Of a stretch of DNA of 27,084 bases, positions 14,661 through 23,313 are shown one piece after another. Source of the stretch: Myxococcota bacterium (GTDB taxonomy: Bacteria > Myxococcota_A > UBA9160 > PR03); the NCBI GenBank assembly GCA_030066475.1, contig JASJBO010000092.1:1-27084 (forward strand), in the 5' to 3' direction. The position numbers and the translations under genes were made by a program. The notes below the pieces were generated by a model that was not told where the DNA came from, made no database searches, and was given only the letters and a program-made list of their open reading frames with translations. Each line of letters begins with the position of its first letter. Position 1 is the first letter of the stretch.

Positions 14661-16405
14661 CGGGCGTCGCCGCCGCGCTTCCGGCCGTCGCCCTGGCGCT
14701 GCTGGCGAGCCTGCTCGCGGGCCGGCTCGCGGCGCGGGTCGGCGTGCCGCGCGTCACCGCCTTCCTGCTGGTGGGCATCGCGCTCGGTCCGCACGGGCTG
14801 CCGCACCTGACCGGGTGGGCGGACTCGCCGCTGGCCCTCGGTCCGGGCAGCGACGCCGCGCTCGGCGCGGTCGAGGCGCTCGCGATCGGCTTCATCCTGT
14901 TCGGCGTGGGCGGCGCCTTCAGCTTCGAGGCGCTGCGCCGGGTCGGCGCCCGCATCCACGCCATCGCGGGCGCCCAGGTGGGCGCCACCGCACTGCTGGT
15001 GTCCGCGGCCGTGTTCGCGGCCACGGGGAGCGGCGCCCTGGCGCTGATCGCCCCGGCGCTCGCGATCGCCACGGCTCCGAGCGCCACCCTCGTGACCCTC
15101 CACGAGGTCGAGGCCGAGGGGCCCGCCTCGCGCGCGCTGGTGCTGTGCGTGGGCTTCGACAACCTCGCCGCCCTGCTCGCCTTCCCGGTGCTGCTCTCGC
15201 TCGCCTTCGGCACCGGCAGCCCGCTCCCGGAGCTGGGACGCGCCGGTCTGGCGCTGGCCGGCGGCGCCGCGATCGGGGTGGTGTGCGCGTTCACGCTCGA
15301 GATCGTGAGCGGCGCCCGCGAGCAGTCGCTGCTGGGGCTGCTCGCGATCGTCGCGGCGCTGGCGCTGGCGAGCGGACTGGGCGCCGGCTCGACGGGGCTC
15401 GGGATGCTGTGCTGCTTCGGCGCCGGGATGGCGCTGGCCAACGCCTCGCCCCACGCGGGCGACCTGCTGCGGCGCGTCGATGCGCTCGGCTACCCGCTCT
15501 ACGTGCTGTTCTTCGTGGCGTCGGGGCGCGACCTGCACTTCGAGAGCCTGGCGGCGCTGGGCGGGCTCGGCGCGATGTTCGTGGCGGCGCGCGCGCTGGG
15601 CAAGCTCGGCGGCACGGCGCTTGGCCTGCGCCTGGCGGGCGTCCACGACGAGCTGCCGCGCACCCTGGGTGCGGGCCTGCTGTGCCAGGCCGGCGTCGCG
15701 CTCGGCCTGGTCGCGGCGCTCGAGGCGGCGGCGCCCGAGGCCACGCGCGGACTGCGCGACGTGGTGCTCGCCTCGGTCGTGTGCTTCGAGCTGGCCGGGC
15801 CGTGGCTGCTGCGGCGCACCGCGATCCGCGCCGGCGAGGTGCCGCTGGCGAACCTGCTGCCCCGGCCCGGCGCGTCGAGCGGCGCGGCGCTGCGCTGGGT
15901 CGGCATCGAGCTGCGCCGCAACCTGGGCCTGGTGGGCAGCGATCCCACCGGGCGGGAGCTGTCGGTGCGCCACGCGATGCGCCGGCGCCCGACGACCGTG
16001 CCCGAGGCGCTGCCCTTCCAGGCCGTGCTGCGCGCGCTCGGCGAGGCCGGGGCCGACCTGCTGCCGGTGCTCGACCGCGAGGGCCGGCTGGTCGGCACCA
16101 TCTCGTACGACGAGGTGAAGAACGCCCTCTACGACCCGGTGCTGCGCGACCTGGTGATCGCGCGCGACCTCGCCGAGGAGGCGCCCGACCCGCTCGAGGG
16201 CGACGACACCCTCGCCGAGGCGCTCGAGCGCATGGACCGCCACCAGGTGCACGCCTGGCCCGTCGTCGAGCAGGAGCGCCTGCTGGGCCTGGTGCGCCGC
16301 CAGGACGTCTACGCACTGCTGCGCCGCGGCCTGGGCGGCGCCGCAAGCGGAGGCGGGTCCTCCCGCCGGAGCGCGCAGCGAGCCGAAGGCGAGCGAAGTC
16401 CATGA
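14657..16405 (+). CDS. Kef-type cation:proton antiporter (CPA2) with C-terminal CBS pair
   Basis: A 582-residue protein. Residues 1 to about 405 hold roughly twelve membrane segments of the monovalent cation:proton antiporter 2 type; VGFDNLAALLAF lies where family members carry the ion-binding Asp. A linker is followed by two CBS motifs (around 440-480, VRHAMRRRPTTVPEALPFQAVL and LPVLDREGRLVGTISYDE; around 515-555, AWPVVEQERLLGLVRRQDVYALL), which commonly bind adenine nucleotides and could gate transport. The GTG start overlaps the previous stop codon, indicating coupling to the hydrolase. The last 20 or so residues (from AASGGGSSRRSAQ) are encoded by the dispersed repeat at 16343, so the original C-terminus was probably just after YALLRRGLGG. 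Confidence 0.87.
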   Translation: MTGVAAALPAVALALLASLLAGRLAARVGVPRVTAFLLVGIALGPHGLPHLTGWADSPLALGPGSDAALGAVEALAIGFILFGVGGAFSFEALRRVGARIHAIAGAQVGATALLVSAAVFAATGSGALALIAPALAIATAPSATLVTLHEVEAEGPASRALVLCVGFDNLAALLAFPVLLSLAFGTGSPLPELGRAGLALAGGAAIGVVCAFTLEIVSGAREQSLLGLLAIVAALALASGLGAGSTGLGMLCCFGAGMALANASPHAGDLLRRVDALGYPLYVLFFVASGRDLHFESLAALGGLGAMFVAARALGKLGGTALGLRLAGVHDELPRTLGAGLLCQAGVALGLVAALEAAAPEATRGLRDVVLASVVCFELAGPWLLRRTAIRAGEVPLANLLPRPGASSGAALRWVGIELRRNLGLVGSDPTGRELSVRHAMRRRPTTVPEALPFQAVLRALGEAGADLLPVLDREGRLVGTISYDEVKNALYDPVLRDLVIARDLAEEAPDPLEGDDTLAEALERMDRHQVHAWPVVEQERLLGLVRRQDVYALLRRGLGGAASGGGSSRRSAQRAEGERSP

Positions 16406-16505
16406 GGCCGCTTCCGCGCGGCAACGAGCCCCTCGACCGCACCCGCGCAAGCGGAGGCGGGTCCTCCCGCCGGAGCGCGCAGCGAGCCGCAGGCGAGCGA
16501 AGTCC
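16343..16505 (+). repeat. Dimeric dispersed repeat (copies C and D), overlapping the 3' end of the antiporter gene
   Basis: Two units, 16343-16400 (C) and 16447-16504 (D), are nearly identical with a period of 104. They carry the same outer sequence as copies A and B (GCAAGC at one end, GCGCGCAGCGAGCC and GGCGAGCGAAGTCC at the other), but the hairpin is different: GGCGGG-TCCT-CCCGCC (C: 16352-16367; D: 16456-16471). A 46-nt linker joins them, 37/46 identical to the A-B linker. Copy C encodes the last residues of the antiporter, whose stop TGA lies in the linker. Copy D ends just before the TAGGCT box of the next gene. Confidence 0.92.
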
Positions 16506-16506
16506 A

Positions 16507-16512
16507 TAGGCT
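16507..16512 (+). promoter_or_regulatory. Possible -10 box of the EVE gene
   Basis: TAGGCT begins two bases after repeat copy D and ends 32 nt before the GTG at 16545, with GGAGGAGA between. No -35 box is evident, so any upstream promoter contact would fall in the repeat. Confidence 0.3.
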
Positions 16513-16544
16513 AAGATCGGCGCCCGATCTGCGGAGGAGACCCC

Positions 16545-16970
16545 GTGCCCCGCTCCTACTGGCTGGTGAAGTCGGAGCCCTTCAAGTACGCCTGGGACGA
16601 GCTGGTGAAGGACGGCTCGACCTACTGGGACGGCGTGCGCAACTACTCCGCGCGCAACAACCTGCGCGCCATGCGCAAGGGCGACCTGGTGCTCTACTAC
16701 CACTCCAACGAGGGCAAGGAGGTGGTGGGCATCGCGCGCGTCACGCGCGAGTCGTATCCCGACCCCACCACCGACGACGAGCGCTGGCTCGTAGTCGACG
16801 TCGAGCCGGTGAAGGCGCTGGCCGAGCCCGTGTCGCTGGCCACCATCAAGGGCGATCCGAAGCTGAGCGAGATGGCTCTGGTGCGGCAGTCGCGCCTCTC
16901 GGTCATGCCGGTGACGAAGCCGGAGTTCGACCGCGTGCTGAAGCTCGGCAAGACGAAGGCGCCGCGTTGA
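16545..16970 (+). CDS. EVE domain protein
   Basis: A 141-residue protein that is a single EVE domain (YTH/PUA-like fold; THYN1-type): YWLVKSEPFKYAWDELVKDG at the N-terminus, YWDGVRNYSARNNLRAMRKGDLVLYYHSN in the middle, and VVGIARV followed by a PDPTTDDERW segment. Family members bind modified bases in DNA or RNA, and some act in restriction-type defence; a stand-alone protein like this is more often a housekeeping gene. The GTG start has a strong GGAGGAGA ribosome-binding site. Its stop codon overlaps the TTG start of tesB. Confidence 0.92.
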   Translation: MPRSYWLVKSEPFKYAWDELVKDGSTYWDGVRNYSARNNLRAMRKGDLVLYYHSNEGKEVVGIARVTRESYPDPTTDDERWLVVDVEPVKALAEPVSLATIKGDPKLSEMALVRQSRLSVMPVTKPEFDRVLKLGKTKAPR

Positions 16971-17839
16971 GTCGAGCGCTCGACGAGCTGGTCGCCCTGC
17001 TCGACCTCGAGGAGCTCGAGCGGAACCTGTTCCGCGGCCGCAGCCCCGACGAGAGCGGGCAGCGCGTGTTCGGCGGCCAGGTCGCGGGCCAGGCGCTGGT
17101 GGCGGCGTGTCGAACCGTCGGAGCCGGGGTGGTGCACTCGCTCCAGGCCTACTTCCTGCGGCCGGGCGACCCGCGCGTCCCGATCGTGTACCAGGTCGAC
17201 CGCATCCGCGACGGGCGCAGCTTCACCACGCGCCGGGTGACCGCGGTGCAGCACGGCCGGGCGATCTTCCACCTCTCGGCCTCGTTCCAGCCCGAGGAGC
17301 CGGGGCTCGATCATCAGATCCCGATGCCCGAGGTCGCCGCCCCGGAGTCGCTGCCGACCTGGTCCGAGCGGGTCGCGCCGTACCTGGCCGACGCACCGCC
17401 CGAGATGCGCCGCTGGCTCGAGGGCGAGCGCGGCATCGACGTGCGCTACGTCGGCGACTGGCACCCGCTCGAGCCGGTGGTGAGCCCGCCGCTCCAGCAG
17501 GTGTGGATGCGCGCCAACGGCAAGCTCGCGGACGACCCCGCGCTGCACGCCTGCATCGTCGCCTACGCGTCGGACATCACGCTGCTCGACACCGCGCTGC
17601 TGCCGCACGGCGTCGGCTGGGCCGACACGGGCTACCTGATGGCGAGCCTCGACCACGCCATGTGGTTCCACCGCCCCTTCCGGGCCGACGAGTGGCTGCT
17701 CTACCACCAGACGAGCCCCACCGCGGCCGGCGCGCGCGGCTTCACCCGGGCCGAGATCTACACGCGCGACGGGCGGCTCGCCGTCTCGGTGGTGCAGGAG
17801 GGCCTGATCCGCCGGCGCCGCGCAGAGGGCGCTGGATGA
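16967..17839 (+). CDS. tesB: Acyl-CoA thioesterase II
   Basis: A 290-residue double hot-dog thioesterase that hydrolyses medium- and long-chain acyl-CoA to free fatty acid and CoA. The catalytic residues of E. coli TesB (D204, T228, Q278) line up with D203 (YASDITLLDT), S227 (MASLDHAMWFHR) and Q277 (VVQEGLIR); Ser for Thr is a normal variant. RVFGGQVAGQALVAA (33-47) is the N-terminal family signature. Translation most likely starts at the TTG overlapping the stop of the EVE gene (TTGA), so it depends on coupling; no other start keeps the N-terminal LLDLEELERNLFRG. Confidence 0.95.
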   Translation: MSRALDELVALLDLEELERNLFRGRSPDESGQRVFGGQVAGQALVAACRTVGAGVVHSLQAYFLRPGDPRVPIVYQVDRIRDGRSFTTRRVTAVQHGRAIFHLSASFQPEEPGLDHQIPMPEVAAPESLPTWSERVAPYLADAPPEMRRWLEGERGIDVRYVGDWHPLEPVVSPPLQQVWMRANGKLADDPALHACIVAYASDITLLDTALLPHGVGWADTGYLMASLDHAMWFHRPFRADEWLLYHQTSPTAAGARGFTRAEIYTRDGRLAVSVVQEGLIRRRRAEGAG

Positions 17840-17866
17840 CGGTGTTCGTGGACTGAGGAGGTCCGG

Positions 17867-19456
17867 GTGTCCGACCGGCTCTGGTGGCAGCACGGGGTGA
17901 TCTACCAGATCTACCCGCGCTCCTTCATGGACGCGAACGGCGACGGCGTGGGCGACCTCGAGGGCATCCGCCAGCGCCTCGACCACCTGGCCTGGCTGGG
18001 CGTGGACGCGATCTGGCTCTCGCCCTGCTTCCCCTCGCCGATGGCCGACTTCGGCTACGACGTGGCCGACTACTGCGACATCGACCCGCTGTTCGGCACG
18101 CTCGCCGACTTCGACCGCCTGCTGGCCGACGCCCACGCGCGCGACATCCGCGTGGTGCTCGACTGGGTGCCCAACCACACCAGCGACCAGCACGCCTGGT
18201 TCCGCGAGTCGCGCGCCAGCCGCGAGAGCCCGAAGCGCGACTGGTACGTCTGGCGCGATCCCAGGCCCGACGGGTCGCCGCCCAACAACTGGGCCGCGAT
18301 CTTCGGCGGCCCGGCCTGGGAGTGGGACGAGGCCACCGGCCAGTACTACCTGCACATGTTCCTGAGGGAGCAGCCCGACCTGAACTGGCGCCACCCCGAG
18401 GTCGAGGCCGCGATGCACGAAGTGCTGCGCTTCTGGCTCGACCGCGGCGTCGACGGCTTCCGGATCGACGTGATCCACCACATCGCCAAGGACCCCGCGC
18501 TGCGCGACAACCCGGTGATCGCCGGCGGGCTGCCGGGCTGGGGCGGCCTCGAGCACGTCCACGACCAGGACCACCCCGACATCCACCCCATGCTGCGCCG
18601 GCTGCGCGGCGTGCTCGACGCGTATCCCGAGCGCATGGCCGTGGGCGAGGTCTACATCATGGACCCGGCGGTGGTGGCCCGGTACTACGGCCGCGGCGAC
18701 GAGCTCCACCTGGCCTTCAACTTCTCGTTCCTCCACACGCCGTGGGACGCGGAACGGATGCGCGACGAGTTCGAGCGCTTCGACGGCCTGGTGCCGGCCG
18801 AGGGCTGGCCGGACTCGGTGCTCTCGAACCACGACGTCCCGCGCCACGCGACTCGCTACGACCACCCGCAGCTCGGCGACCGGCGCGCGCGCGTCGCGGC
18901 CGCTCTGCTGCTCACCCTGCGCGGCACGCCCTTCCTCTACTACGGCGAGGAGATCGGCATGCGCAACGTCGAGGTCCCGGTCGAGCGCATGCAGGACCCG
19001 CTGGCCGTGACGCTGCACCCGAAGGTCTCGCGCGACGGCGAGCGGACGCCGATGCTCTGGACGGCCGCGCCCGGCGCGGGCTTCAGCAGCGCCGACCCTT
19101 GGCTCCCGCTGGGCGCCCCGGAGCCCGGCGCCGACGTCGATGCCCAGCGCGCCGACCCGCGCTCGCTGCTCTCGCTCTACCGCGACCTGATCGGCCTGCG
19201 CCGCGCCACGCCGGCGCTGCACCGGGGTAGCTACCGGCGGCTCGACGCCCCGGCGGGGGTCTGGGCGTTCGAGCGCCGAGCGGGCGACGAGCGCGTGCGG
19301 GTCGCGCTCAACTTCGGCGACACGGCCGTCGCCGTCGATCTGGGCGAGGGCCATGTCCAGGGCGGCCTGCGGACGGGCGACCGACCGCTCCCCGCGACGC
19401 CCCGCGTCGAGCTCGAGCCCTGCGAAGCGGCCGTGCTGGTCCTCGGGGGCGCTTGA
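17867..19456 (+). CDS. GH13 alpha-glucosidase / oligo-1,6-glucosidase
   Basis: A 529-residue cytoplasmic alpha-amylase-family enzyme without signal peptide. WWQHGVIYQIYPRSFMDANG (6-25) is the typical start of the oligo-alpha-glucosidase subgroup. The four GH13 regions are intact: DWVPNH (99-104), GFRIDVIHH (nucleophile D201), VGEVY (acid/base E261) and SNHDVPR (transition-state D323). QPDLNWRHPEV (169-179) also marks this subgroup. It probably releases glucose from short malto- or isomalto-oligosaccharides; glucosyl transfer or a trehalose- or sucrose-related substrate is not excluded. The GTG has a GAGGAGG ribosome-binding site. Confidence 0.92.
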   Translation: MSDRLWWQHGVIYQIYPRSFMDANGDGVGDLEGIRQRLDHLAWLGVDAIWLSPCFPSPMADFGYDVADYCDIDPLFGTLADFDRLLADAHARDIRVVLDWVPNHTSDQHAWFRESRASRESPKRDWYVWRDPRPDGSPPNNWAAIFGGPAWEWDEATGQYYLHMFLREQPDLNWRHPEVEAAMHEVLRFWLDRGVDGFRIDVIHHIAKDPALRDNPVIAGGLPGWGGLEHVHDQDHPDIHPMLRRLRGVLDAYPERMAVGEVYIMDPAVVARYYGRGDELHLAFNFSFLHTPWDAERMRDEFERFDGLVPAEGWPDSVLSNHDVPRHATRYDHPQLGDRRARVAAALLLTLRGTPFLYYGEEIGMRNVEVPVERMQDPLAVTLHPKVSRDGERTPMLWTAAPGAGFSSADPWLPLGAPEPGADVDAQRADPRSLLSLYRDLIGLRRATPALHRGSYRRLDAPAGVWAFERRAGDERVRVALNFGDTAVAVDLGEGHVQGGLRTGDRPLPATPRVELEPCEAAVLVLGGA

Positions 19457-19502
19457 CGCCGAGAGCGAATCCCCCCACCTTCCCGGCCGTCCGGGGGGAG
19501 AG

Positions 19503-21320
19503 GTGCCGCGCGCCAAGGTCGCGTACGACGAGAAGGCGATCCAGACGCTCGACGCGCTGGAGCACATCCGGCTGCGCAGCGGCATGTACATCGGCCGCCT
19601 GGGCGACGGGAGCCACCCGCTCGACGGCATCTACGTGATGCTCAAGGAGGTCGTCGACAACGGCGTCGACGAGTTCATCATGGGCGCCGGCAAGCGGATC
19701 GAGATCCGCCGCGACGGCGACACCATCGAGGTGCGCGACTTCGGCCGCGGCATCCCGCTGGGCAAGCTGATCGACTGCGTCAGCCAGATCAACACCGGCG
19801 GCAAGTACAACGACGACGTGTTCCAGTTCTCGGTGGGCCTCAACGGCGTCGGCACCAAGGCGGTGAACGCGCTCTCGTCGAGCTTCGAGGTCACGAGCTG
19901 GCGCGAGGGCCGCTTCCGGCGCGCCCGCTTCGAGCGCGGCCAGCTCGTCTCCGACAAGAAGGGCCGCGAGAAGGAGGTCCCGGACGGCACGGCCGTCACC
20001 TTCACGCCCGACCGCGAGATCTTCCCCGACTACGCCTGGAACGAGGAGTACCTCGCCCACCGGCTGCACTACTACGCCTACCTGAACGCGGGGCTCACGC
20101 TCGAGTACAACGGCGAGCGCTACCACTCGAAGGGCGGCCTGGCCGACCTGCTGGGCGCCGAGCTGGGCGAGGACCCGCCGCTCTACGACGTGGTCCACTG
20201 CCGCCAGGACCGCGTGGAGTTCGCCTTCACCCACGCCAACACCTACGGCGAGACCTACTACAGCTTCGTCAACGGGCAGTACACCAACGACGGCGGCACC
20301 CACCAGAGCGCCTTCCGCGAGGGCGTGCTGAAGGGCGTGAACGAGTTCGCCGGCAAGAGCTTCGCGGGCGAGGACGTGCGCGACGGCCTGGTGGGCGCCA
20401 TCGCCGTGAAGCTCCAGGACCCCGTCTTCGACTCGCAGACCAAGAACAAGCTCGGCTCCACCGACGTGCGCGGCTGGATCGTCCCCGCGGTGCGCGAGCG
20501 GGTGGTGCGCTGGCTCCACGAGAACAAGGAGGCCGCCGAGCAGCTGCTCGAGAAGGTCCGCAACAACGAGCGGGTCCGGAAGGAGCTGTCGGCGATCAAG
20601 AAGGACGCGCGCGAGCGCGCCCGCAAGGTCGCGATCCGCATTCCCAAGCTGACCGACTGCAAGGTCCACTTCGACGACGCCAAGGGCAAGCGGCGCGACG
20701 AGAGCACGATCTTCCTGTGCGAGGGCGACTCGGCGGGCGGCGTCATGGTGCCGTGCCGCGACGTGCAGACCCAGGCGATCTTCACGCTGCGCGGCAAGCC
20801 GCTCAACTGCCACGGGCTCGGCCGCGAGGCGATCTACAAGAACGAAGAGCTCTACAACGTGATGCGCGCGCTCGGCATCGAGGACGGGATCGAGGGACTC
20901 CGCTACAACCGCGTGGTGATCGCCACCGACGCCGACGTCGACGGCATGCACATCCGCAACCTGCTGCTCACCTACTTCCTGCGCTACTTCGAGGAGCTGG
21001 TCATCAAGGGCCATCTCTACATCCTCGAGACCCCGCTCTTCCGGGTCCGCAACAAGCGCGAGACCCGCTACTGCTACACCGAGGCCGAGCGCGACGCGGC
21101 GCTGGAGGCCCTGCGCGGGCCCGAGGTCACCCGCTTCAAGGGCCTCGGCGAGATCAGCCCCGGCGAGTTCAAGCCCTTCATCGGCGCCGAGATGCGGCTC
21201 CAGCCGGTCGCGGTGGGCAGCCTCTCGGAGGTGAGCCGCTCGCTCGACTTCTTCATGGGCCGCAACACGCCCGAGCGCAAGAGCTTCATCGTCGAGAACC
21301 TGGCCACGGACGTGGTGTAG
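19503..21320 (+). CDS. parE: DNA topoisomerase IV subunit B (ParE-type, GHKL/Toprim)
   Basis: A 605-residue type IIA topoisomerase ATPase subunit. The GHKL ATPase has EVVDNGVDE (Asn53), GRGIPLGK and GLNGVGTKAVNALS; the Toprim part has CEGDSAGG (Glu407) and ATDADVDGMHIRN for metal-dependent cleavage. EHIRLRSGMYIGRLGDGSHPLDGIY and the short length without the GyrB insert fit ParE of the type seen in Bacteroidetes and some delta-group bacteria. The frame is open to 19353, but the GTG at 19503 follows a GGGGGGAG ribosome-binding site and gives the family's normal N-terminus. It is followed by parC after two bases, so the two form one unit. Confidence 0.92.
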   Translation: MPRAKVAYDEKAIQTLDALEHIRLRSGMYIGRLGDGSHPLDGIYVMLKEVVDNGVDEFIMGAGKRIEIRRDGDTIEVRDFGRGIPLGKLIDCVSQINTGGKYNDDVFQFSVGLNGVGTKAVNALSSSFEVTSWREGRFRRARFERGQLVSDKKGREKEVPDGTAVTFTPDREIFPDYAWNEEYLAHRLHYYAYLNAGLTLEYNGERYHSKGGLADLLGAELGEDPPLYDVVHCRQDRVEFAFTHANTYGETYYSFVNGQYTNDGGTHQSAFREGVLKGVNEFAGKSFAGEDVRDGLVGAIAVKLQDPVFDSQTKNKLGSTDVRGWIVPAVRERVVRWLHENKEAAEQLLEKVRNNERVRKELSAIKKDARERARKVAIRIPKLTDCKVHFDDAKGKRRDESTIFLCEGDSAGGVMVPCRDVQTQAIFTLRGKPLNCHGLGREAIYKNEELYNVMRALGIEDGIEGLRYNRVVIATDADVDGMHIRNLLLTYFLRYFEELVIKGHLYILETPLFRVRNKRETRYCYTEAERDAALEALRGPEVTRFKGLGEISPGEFKPFIGAEMRLQPVAVGSLSEVSRSLDFFMGRNTPERKSFIVENLATDVV

Positions 21321-21322
21321 CC

Positions 21323-23293
21323 ATGGCGCAGCTCGATGCGGTGATGCGCCGGAACTTCGTCGAGTACGCCAGCTACTCGATCCTCGACCGCGCCATTCCG
21401 GATCTGCTGGACGGCCTGAAGCCCGTCCAGCGCCGCCTGCTCCACACGCTGTTCGAGATGAACGACGGCCGCTACCACAAGGTGGCCAACGTGATCGGCG
21501 AGACCATGAAGCTCCACCCGCACGGCGACGCCTCGATCGGCGACGCGCTGGTGGTGCTGGCCAACAAGGGCCTGTTCATCGACCGCCAGGGGAACTTCGG
21601 CAACCCGATCACCGGCCACCCCGCCGCGGCCCCCCGCTACATCGAGTGCCGCCTCACCCCGCTGGCGCTCGAGACCCTCTTCCACGAGCACCTGACCCCG
21701 TTCGTCGACAGCTACGACGGGCGCACCCGCGAGCCCGTGGTCCTGCCCGCCCGGCTGCCGGTGGTGCTGATGCTCGGCATCGACGGCATCGCCGTCGGGA
21801 TGTCGACGCGCATCCTGCCGCACAACCCGGTGGAGCTCTGGGAGGCGCAGATCGATCTGCTCGAGGGCGACGCCCCCGAGCTGGCGCCCGACTTCCCGCA
21901 GGGCGGCCTGGTCGACGTCACCGAGTACGACGACGGCCGCGGCAAGGTGGAGGTGCGCGCCCGCATCGAGGCGCAGGGCGACAAGCGCGTGGTGATCCGC
22001 GAGATCCCCTACGGCACCACCACCGAGAGCCTGATCGCCTCGATCGAGGCCGCGGTCCAGAAGGGCCGCGTCAAGGTGGCCTCGATCCACGACTACACCA
22101 CCGACAAGGTCGAGATCGAGCTGACCCTGCCGCGCGGCGTCAACGCCGGCGAGGTCGTCCCGCAGCTCTACGCCTACACCGACTGCAGCGTGAGCCTCTC
22201 GTCGAACGTGGTGGTGATCCGCGACCGCCAGCCCGTGGAGCTCTCGGTCTCGGAGGTGCTGAGCGCCTGCACCGACCGCCTGCTCGAGCTGCTGCGCGCC
22301 GAGCTCGAGTGGGAGGAGGGACGCCTCCTCGACCGCCAGCACTGGCTCACGCTCGAGCAGATCTTCGTCGAGAAGCGCGTCTACCAGAAGATCGAGGAGG
22401 CCGCGACCGAGCGGGCCGTGCGCGACGCCGTCTGGAACGGCATGCACGAGTGGGAGTCGCTGTTCGTCCGGCCCATGGTCGAGGACGACGTCAAGCGCCT
22501 GCTCGAGATCCGCATCCGCCGCATCTCGGCCTGGGACATCGAGCGCAACCGCCGCCAGATCGAGGAGACCGAGCAGAAGCTGGCCGAGACCCGCGAGAAG
22601 CTGGCGCACCTCACCCGCACCGCGATCGAATACCTGCGCGGCCTGATCGAGCGCTACGGCGACCAGTACCCGCGGCGCACCCGGGTCACCACCTTCCAGG
22701 CGGTCGACAAGAAGGCGGTGGCGCGCGCGGCCATCAAGCTGGCCTACGACCCCGAGAGCGGCTTCTTCGGCTCGACCGTCAAGGGCTCGCGCTTCCCGCT
22801 CCAGGTGAGCGAGTTCGACCTGATCCTGGCCATCGCCAGCGACGGCAGCTACCGGGTGATGACCCCGCCCGAGAAGCAGCTCTTCCCGGGCAAGCTGCTC
22901 CACTGCGCCGTCTTCGACCCCGAGCGCGGCGCCGAGTTCACCGTGGTCTACCGCGACGGCCAGAAGATCGCCTACGGCAAGCGCGTCCGGATCGAGAAGT
23001 TCATCCGCAACAAGGAGTACCGGCTGATCAAGGACCCGAAGGGCAGGATCGACCTGCTCCTGCCGGGCGACGAGTCGGGCATCCTGACGCTGCGCTTCGC
23101 CCCCGCGCCGCGCCAGCGGATCAAGGCGGCGAAGTTCGACCTCTCGAAGCTCGAGCCCACGGGCGTCGCGGCGCGCGGCACCCGCATCGCGGCGAAGCCG
23201 GTGGCGGCGATCAAGCGCCTGGTCGCGAAGCCGGCCCGCAAGCCCAGCGGCCGCAAGCCGCCGCCGCGCGGCGGGCAGCGCAGCCTGTTCTGA
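21323..23293 (+). CDS. parC: DNA topoisomerase IV subunit A (ParC-type)
   Basis: A 656-residue cleavage/rejoining subunit, partner of the ParE-type protein just upstream. The active-site Tyr is Y106 in AAAPRYIECRLTPL. The quinolone-pocket region reads HPHGDASIGDALV (65-77): Ala70 stands where E. coli GyrA has Ser83, and Asp74 keeps the acidic position. A long coiled-coil stretch (about 395-440) and a shortened C-terminal region follow; the last 60 residues are a Lys/Arg-rich tail that could bind DNA. It is shorter than E. coli ParC, as is usual for this branch. ATG start 2 nt after the parE stop. Confidence 0.92.
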   Translation: MAQLDAVMRRNFVEYASYSILDRAIPDLLDGLKPVQRRLLHTLFEMNDGRYHKVANVIGETMKLHPHGDASIGDALVVLANKGLFIDRQGNFGNPITGHPAAAPRYIECRLTPLALETLFHEHLTPFVDSYDGRTREPVVLPARLPVVLMLGIDGIAVGMSTRILPHNPVELWEAQIDLLEGDAPELAPDFPQGGLVDVTEYDDGRGKVEVRARIEAQGDKRVVIREIPYGTTTESLIASIEAAVQKGRVKVASIHDYTTDKVEIELTLPRGVNAGEVVPQLYAYTDCSVSLSSNVVVIRDRQPVELSVSEVLSACTDRLLELLRAELEWEEGRLLDRQHWLTLEQIFVEKRVYQKIEEAATERAVRDAVWNGMHEWESLFVRPMVEDDVKRLLEIRIRRISAWDIERNRRQIEETEQKLAETREKLAHLTRTAIEYLRGLIERYGDQYPRRTRVTTFQAVDKKAVARAAIKLAYDPESGFFGSTVKGSRFPLQVSEFDLILAIASDGSYRVMTPPEKQLFPGKLLHCAVFDPERGAEFTVVYRDGQKIAYGKRVRIEKFIRNKEYRLIKDPKGRIDLLLPGDESGILTLRFAPAPRQRIKAAKFDLSKLEPTGVAARGTRIAAKPVAAIKRLVAKPARKPSGRKPPPRGGQRSLF

Positions 23294-23313
23294 GCGGCGC
23301 GAGCGGCCGGCGC

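Noticed and set aside
17836..17856. Six-codon frame (MTVFVD) overlapping the tesB stop codon as ATGA.
   Set aside because: Too short to support; it may help ribosomes reach the next start, but nothing shows that it is a gene.
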